Shown: positions 13,330 through 16,574 of the stretch, one piece after another
Layout: the number at the start of each line of letters is the position of its first letter
How positions within the stretch are numbered: the stretch's first letter is position 1
Source: CAZGAH01 sp964523295
Lineage (GTDB): Bacteria; Desulfobacterota; Desulfovibrionia; Desulfovibrionales; Desulfovibrionaceae
Reading direction: 5' to 3'
Assembly (NCBI GenBank): GCA_964523295.1
Contig: CAZGAH010000093.1
Location: 1-16,574, forward strand
Length of the DNA: 16,574 bases
Notes under the pieces: model-generated
What the model was told of the DNA's origin: nothing
Database searches by the model: none
The model's input: the letters and a program-made list of their open reading frames with translations, nothing else
Translations under genes and position numbers: made by a program

Positions 13330-14268
13330 TCATTGAAAGAATTCCAGGAGATACTTCCCCGCCGTAAAGACGATGATTCCGGACAGCATCCATTTGATCA
13401 TCCGCGCAGGAATAAATTTCTGGCATCTGGCCCCCAGATACATGCCGACCATGCCGCCCAGGCCAAAGAGCAGCCCCAACGTCCAGTCCGGGGCCACGCT
13501 TTGCGCCGGATAGAACGGGGCGATGGCCTGGTAGAAGGCCACTCCGGCGACAGAGGTAATGAACGTGCCCATCAGCGCCGCTCCGGCGACGGTATAGACG
13601 GGAAGATGAAACACCGACACGAAAAACGGCGCCATGATGGCCCCGCCGCCGATGCCGTAAATCCCGCCCACGACGCCCACCACAAGGCTCAGCGAAAAAA
13701 TTCCCAGCGTCGAAAAGTCGTATCGCTCGCCATAAAACTCGTAATCGATTCGTCGCAGGGAAAAACGATGCACCCGTACGGCTGGCAAGGTCTCGCCCTT
13801 GGCCCCGCGGGCGCGGTGCGCCTTGATCAGTTCCCGAAAGCGCGTCTCCGCGGCAACGTTGCTCCCGCTACGCCGTTGCACGAGGTCACGAACCATCCTC
13901 ACGCCGATATACAGCAGGACCAGGGCGACAAAGCCTTTGAAGTACCTGGGGTCCGGGAGGTACACAATCCGAAGCCAGGCTCCGACGAGCACGCCGGGCA
14001 GCGTGGCCACGATGACAACCCAGGTCAGGGGCCAGACCATGCGCCCCTCGCGCAGATAGCGGTAGACCCCGCTGGGAATGGCGACCACATTGAACAACTG
14101 GTTCGTCCCGCTGACCGCTGGCGAGGTGAAGCCGAGTACGGAGACCTGGAAGGGCAGCAGAAGAAAGGCGCCCGAGACCCCGCCCATGGAGGTGAAAAAC
14201 GACAGGACCAGCGCCACGAGCGGCGGTAGCAACGGGGACGTTTCAATGCCGGCTGTCGAAAAATACAT
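13330..14268 (-). CDS. TauE/SafE-family anion exporter/permease
   Basis: TauE/SafE (DUF81) membrane proteins export sulfite, sulfoacetate or related anions. The 312-aa protein has two repeated halves, each with a Gly-rich motif: TSMGGVSGAFLLLPF (about 26-40) and GIYGIGGGAIMAP (202-214). About eight hydrophobic helices are visible. A hydrophilic, positively charged loop of about 55 residues (132-187) separates the halves and is presumably cytoplasmic. The ATG at 14266-14268 has AGGAG 7 nt upstream. The gene lies between lptG and ppaC. The nearness of ppaC in a likely sulfate reducer fits a sulfur-compound role, but the substrate cannot be read from sequence. Confidence 0.9.
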   Translation of the reverse strand: MYFSTAGIETSPLLPPLVALVLSFFTSMGGVSGAFLLLPFQVSVLGFTSPAVSGTNQLFNVVAIPSGVYRYLREGRMVWPLTWVVIVATLPGVLVGAWLRIVYLPDPRYFKGFVALVLLYIGVRMVRDLVQRRSGSNVAAETRFRELIKAHRARGAKGETLPAVRVHRFSLRRIDYEFYGERYDFSTLGIFSLSLVVGVVGGIYGIGGGAIMAPFFVSVFHLPVYTVAGAALMGTFITSVAGVAFYQAIAPFYPAQSVAPDWTLGLLFGLGGMVGMYLGARCQKFIPARMIKWMLSGIIVFTAGKYLLEFFQ

Positions 14269-14322
14269 GACTTGCTCCTGGAGTGATGAGCAAATAGCCC
14301 ACGTGAGGGGGGGGCTCCGACA

Positions 14323-14346
14323 CGGATGCCACGACGGATGTCACGG
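14323..14346. repeat. Tandem 12-bp imperfect repeat in the permease leader
   Basis: CGGATGCCACGA (14323-14334) is followed directly by CGGATGTCACGG (14335-14346), with two mismatches. A third GTCACGG lies at 14367-14373. The units lie between the candidate promoter and the permease start codon. Confidence 0.45.
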
Positions 14347-14378
14347 CGCGTCAGCGACAACGCTACGTCACGGAATGC

Positions 14379-14407
14379 ATAGTATTACCGTAGGAAATAG
14401 CCGTCAA
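14379..14407 (-). promoter_or_regulatory. Candidate sigma70-type promoter for the TauE/SafE gene
   Basis: On the minus strand TTGACG (plus coordinates 14402-14407, 5 of 6 matches) is separated by 17 bp from TACTAT (14379-14384, 4 of 6 matches). The start site would be near 14372, about 104 nt before the permease ATG. The -35 overlaps the last codon and stop of lptG. This suggests the permease is transcribed separately from lptF-lptG. Confidence 0.5.
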
Positions 14408-15501
14408 GCAGCCCTGCCCTGACGCGTGGGCGAGGTCTGGAGCTGCCAGACCAGACGACCCGCAGCCAGGAAAAAGAAAACGATGTTTCCGGCCCAGGCG
14501 GCCCCGGCCGGAGGCAGCAGTCCCTTCTGGCCGGCCGAACCGCAGACCACGCCCAGCCCGTAATAGGCGAACGTGAGCAACAGACCTGCGGCAATGTTGC
14601 GGTACACACTTTCCTGCATACTGACCAGGGCCAGCGCCAGCAGGGCCATTACGATCAGCGAAAAGGCGTAGGCGAGCTTCATATGCCAGACGGTTTTCAG
14701 GCTTTCCACGTTGGAGCCCGAGGTCTGCAAGTCGCCGATGACATTCCCCAATTGCCACAAGGGCAACTGCGTGGGATCACGGTGGGGATCCATGACCATG
14801 AAGGCCGCGAGGTCCTGGCGCAGCGGAAGCACCAGCGTCGCCTGACGCTCGTAGACAAAGCCGTCCGGGGCAAGGACCTCGACGTCGTGCAGGGTCCAGC
14901 CGTCGTTTCCGCCCTCAAAGGTCCGGGCACGCACGATTTTTTCCCATTCCAGACGGTCCGGTGCTATCTGATAGACGGTTATGCCCTCGCCGGTCGCCTT
15001 GGCGGGCATGACACTGTCGAGCTTGACGACGTAGCGGTCCTCCTTGAACCAGACGTTTTTCAAGACCCTCCGGTCCATCTGGGTCTTGCGCACCTGCTCT
15101 TTCCAGATTTTGCCGGCTTTCTGCTCTCCATACACGCCGACGAACTGGGAAAATCCCAGTTGGAGCACGCTCCAGCACAGACTGTAGACCAGGAAAAAGG
15201 AAACGAGACGCCCGAAGGATATTCCCGACGCCTGCAGGGCCATCAGCTCGCGGCTGCGGGCCATCAGACTGAGCTGTATCAGTATGGCAACGAGAAAAAC
15301 CGCGGGAAGGATTTGCGATATGATCAACGGAAGTTTAACGACAAAATAGACGACCGTCGTCTTGAAGTCGACCCCGGCGCTGATAAAATTATCCAGGCGT
15401 TCGAAAATGTCCGCGAGCAGATAGATTCCGGAACCCGCGCACAGGGAAATGCTCAGCAGCGTGAGATTCTGCCGCAGCAGATAGCGCGAAAGAATCTTCA
15501 T
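14404..15501 (-). CDS. lptG: LPS export system permease LptG
   Basis: LptG pairs with LptF in the inner-membrane LptB2FG complex that extracts LPS and passes it to LptC. The 365-aa protein has the YjgP/YjgQ layout. Three N-terminal helices come first (including TLLSISLCAGSGIYLLADIF, and LPLIISQILPAVFLVAILIQL with the following SRELMALQASGISFGRL), then a periplasmic beta-jellyroll domain (about 125-255), and three C-terminal helices (from about 275). The MARSRELMALQASG segment is the conserved coupling region. The ATG at 15499-15501 has GGAGG 6 nt upstream and overlaps the lptF stop in an ATGA (15498-15501). Order and coupling with lptF make LptG, rather than LptF, the natural name. Confidence 0.94.
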   Translation of the reverse strand: MKILSRYLLRQNLTLLSISLCAGSGIYLLADIFERLDNFISAGVDFKTTVVYFVVKLPLIISQILPAVFLVAILIQLSLMARSRELMALQASGISFGRLVSFFLVYSLCWSVLQLGFSQFVGVYGEQKAGKIWKEQVRKTQMDRRVLKNVWFKEDRYVVKLDSVMPAKATGEGITVYQIAPDRLEWEKIVRARTFEGGNDGWTLHDVEVLAPDGFVYERQATLVLPLRQDLAAFMVMDPHRDPTQLPLWQLGNVIGDLQTSGSNVESLKTVWHMKLAYAFSLIVMALLALALVSMQESVYRNIAAGLLLTFAYYGLGVVCGSAGQKGLLPPAGAAWAGNIVFFFLAAGRLVWQLQTSPTRQGRAA

Positions 15502-16574
15502 GCCCGCCTCCAGGTCAGGGCACGCAAACGACGAAGCCGATCCATCACCTGGAAGGAGCGCTCGCGCGCAGCCATACGCACGCCCCACAGGCCGCCGAGA
15601 AAAAACACCACATTGGGCAGCCACAGCCCGAGCCACGGCGGAACGCTTCCGGTTTCGCCCAGGCTCAATCCCAGCGAAAGCAGCGTATAGTAGATCAAAA
15701 AGCACCCCAGTGCCAGAAAGACGCCGTATTGGCGCTCCAGGCCTTCGAACGCGCAGGCCAGAGGCAGAGCGAACAGCCCCAGCACCAGACAGGCAAGGGG
15801 NNNNNNNNNNGGGGAAAAACCCAGCGCTTATGCATCTCGAGTTCGAGTTTGCGCAGATATTTCTCGTCATGGCTGGCCCTGGTGACCGGATCGTCGTTCA
15901 CCGCGCGCAACGTAGACCAGCTCATCTCTTTGGGCTGCTCGTCGTCCAGTTCCAGCCCCTTGAGCAGTCGCGTCATATCAAGACGGACATGGTAGCTGTC
16001 GAAACTGAGCACACTGATGCGCTCGCGCTCCTGCTGATAGATACGCCCCCCTTCGAAGGCGATGACGACCTGCCCCTTGCCGGGAACGGTGGTCACCTGG
16101 CCGCGGGGGGCCAGAATCGTGGCCGTGATCTGCGACCGGGAACGGTCCTCGACAATCACATCCTCCAGCAGCCCCTGGCCGATATCAACCGTGCGCGCGT
16201 AGACCATCAATCCGGGAAATTCCTGATTGAAGACACCGGGTTGCAGGATAAGCTGAGCCTTGGTCCTCGCATACTGCAACAGGGTCGAACGAAAACGGGC
16301 CATGCCCCAGGACAGGCCGTCAAACGAGACGAACAGCGTCAGCAGGGCGCACAACAGGCAGAATACGGCAGGCGCCGGCGTCAACTGGTAGATGCTGACG
16401 CCACCGGCCTTCAAAGCCAACAGCTCGCGATCCGAGCTCATGCGCAATATGGTCAAAAAGACCGCCAACATGCAGGCAACGGGTATCACCAGCAGCAGAA
16501 AGGCAGGACTCAGATAGAAAAAGAGCTGGAGCAGGTCCAGCAGATTGATGCCCAGCGTAAGAAGCAGCTCGCGC
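15498..16574 (-). CDS. lptF: LPS export system permease LptF (5' end outside window; interrupted by N gap)
   Basis: LptF is the partner permease of LptG. The frame is open to the window edge and begins within the first helix (RELLLTLGINLLDLLQLFF), so only about 10-20 N-terminal residues seem to be missing. The conserved block SSDRELLALKAGGVSIYQL is the LptF coupling segment, followed by a helix, the periplasmic domain and EMHKRWVFP. Ten Ns at 15801-15810 then break the gene. After the gap the frame changes and continues PLACLVLGLFALPLACAFEG to the C-terminus. The flanks both end in GGGG; joining them restores one continuous frame, so I treat the gene as intact. Its stop overlaps the lptG start. 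Confidence 0.92.
15801..15810. other. Assembly gap (10 N) inside lptF, probably false
   Basis: Plus-strand sequence ends in GGGG before the Ns and begins with GGGG after them. Collapsing the shared GGGG and dropping the Ns gives an in-frame minus-strand reading HKRWVFPLACLVLGLFALPL, the expected LptF sequence. This suggests that no bases are missing. Confidence 0.75.

Noticed and set aside
13255..14229. Plus-strand open frame (324 aa) opposite the TauE/SafE gene
   Set aside because: It mirrors a clear membrane protein, and its composition is Gln/His/Arg-rich as expected of an antisense frame.
14683..15690. Plus-strand open frame (335 aa) opposite lptG/lptF
   Set aside because: It is antisense to lptG and the lptF end, with no family resemblance or ribosome-binding site.

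Overview
The window (about 16.6 kb, GC-rich, tightly packed) looks like ordinary chromosome from a Gram-negative anaerobe. The best guess is a sulfate-reducing deltaproteobacterium of the Desulfovibrio type. This is inferred from the gene mix: LptF/LptG (an outer membrane with LPS), a strongly codon-biased family II (DHH) pyrophosphatase next to a TauE/SafE-type exporter, a CpoB-like lipoprotein, and HDOD/GGDEF signalling genes. There is no rRNA, tRNA, CRISPR array, insertion sequence or phage gene that I can see. The sequence has three runs of 10 N. These are assembly gaps inside genes, and at least two have the wrong length.

Layout, left to right. Plus strand: the 3' end of secA, then argJ (arginine synthesis), a YfbR-type HD phosphohydrolase and a YfcE/MJ0936-type metallophosphoesterase. 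Minus strand: a TMTC-like membrane glycosyltransferase with TPRs, and upstream of it a small secreted protein of unknown function. A 355-bp divergent intergenic region follows. Then comes a plus-strand run of six closely spaced genes: cpoB/ybgF-like lipoprotein, dprA, a small poly-Ala-tailed protein, an HDOD protein, a degenerate-receiver GGDEF protein, and a XerC/D-type recombinase. The last four are coupled by overlaps or an 8-nt gap. The rest is on the minus strand: an unknown 160-aa protein, ppaC with an excellent intrinsic terminator, a TauE/SafE permease, lptG, and lptF running off the right edge.

How the genes work together. SecA exports proteins. LptF/LptG extract LPS from the inner membrane. 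The CpoB-like lipoprotein probably works with Tol-Pal or peptidoglycan at the outer membrane. PpaC removes the pyrophosphate that sulfate activation releases in sulfate reducers, and the TauE/SafE permease beside it may move sulfite or an organosulfur anion. The cpoB-dprA-HDOD-GGDEF-xer run joins DNA processing (DprA, Xer) to what looks like a cyclic-di-GMP or HDOD signalling module.

Most worth a second look: (i) the 322-bp ppaC leader, which has a CRP/FNR-like palindrome centred about 41 nt upstream of a possible start site and two mutually exclusive stems of attenuator type; (ii) the GGDEF protein, whose receiver has lost its phospho-acceptor Asp; (iii) three alternating copies of a heptamer upstream of the cpoB-to-xer run; (iv) the N gap in lptF, which appears to be false because the flanks overlap by four bases and merge into an intact family sequence. 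I see no clear new defence or mobile system.
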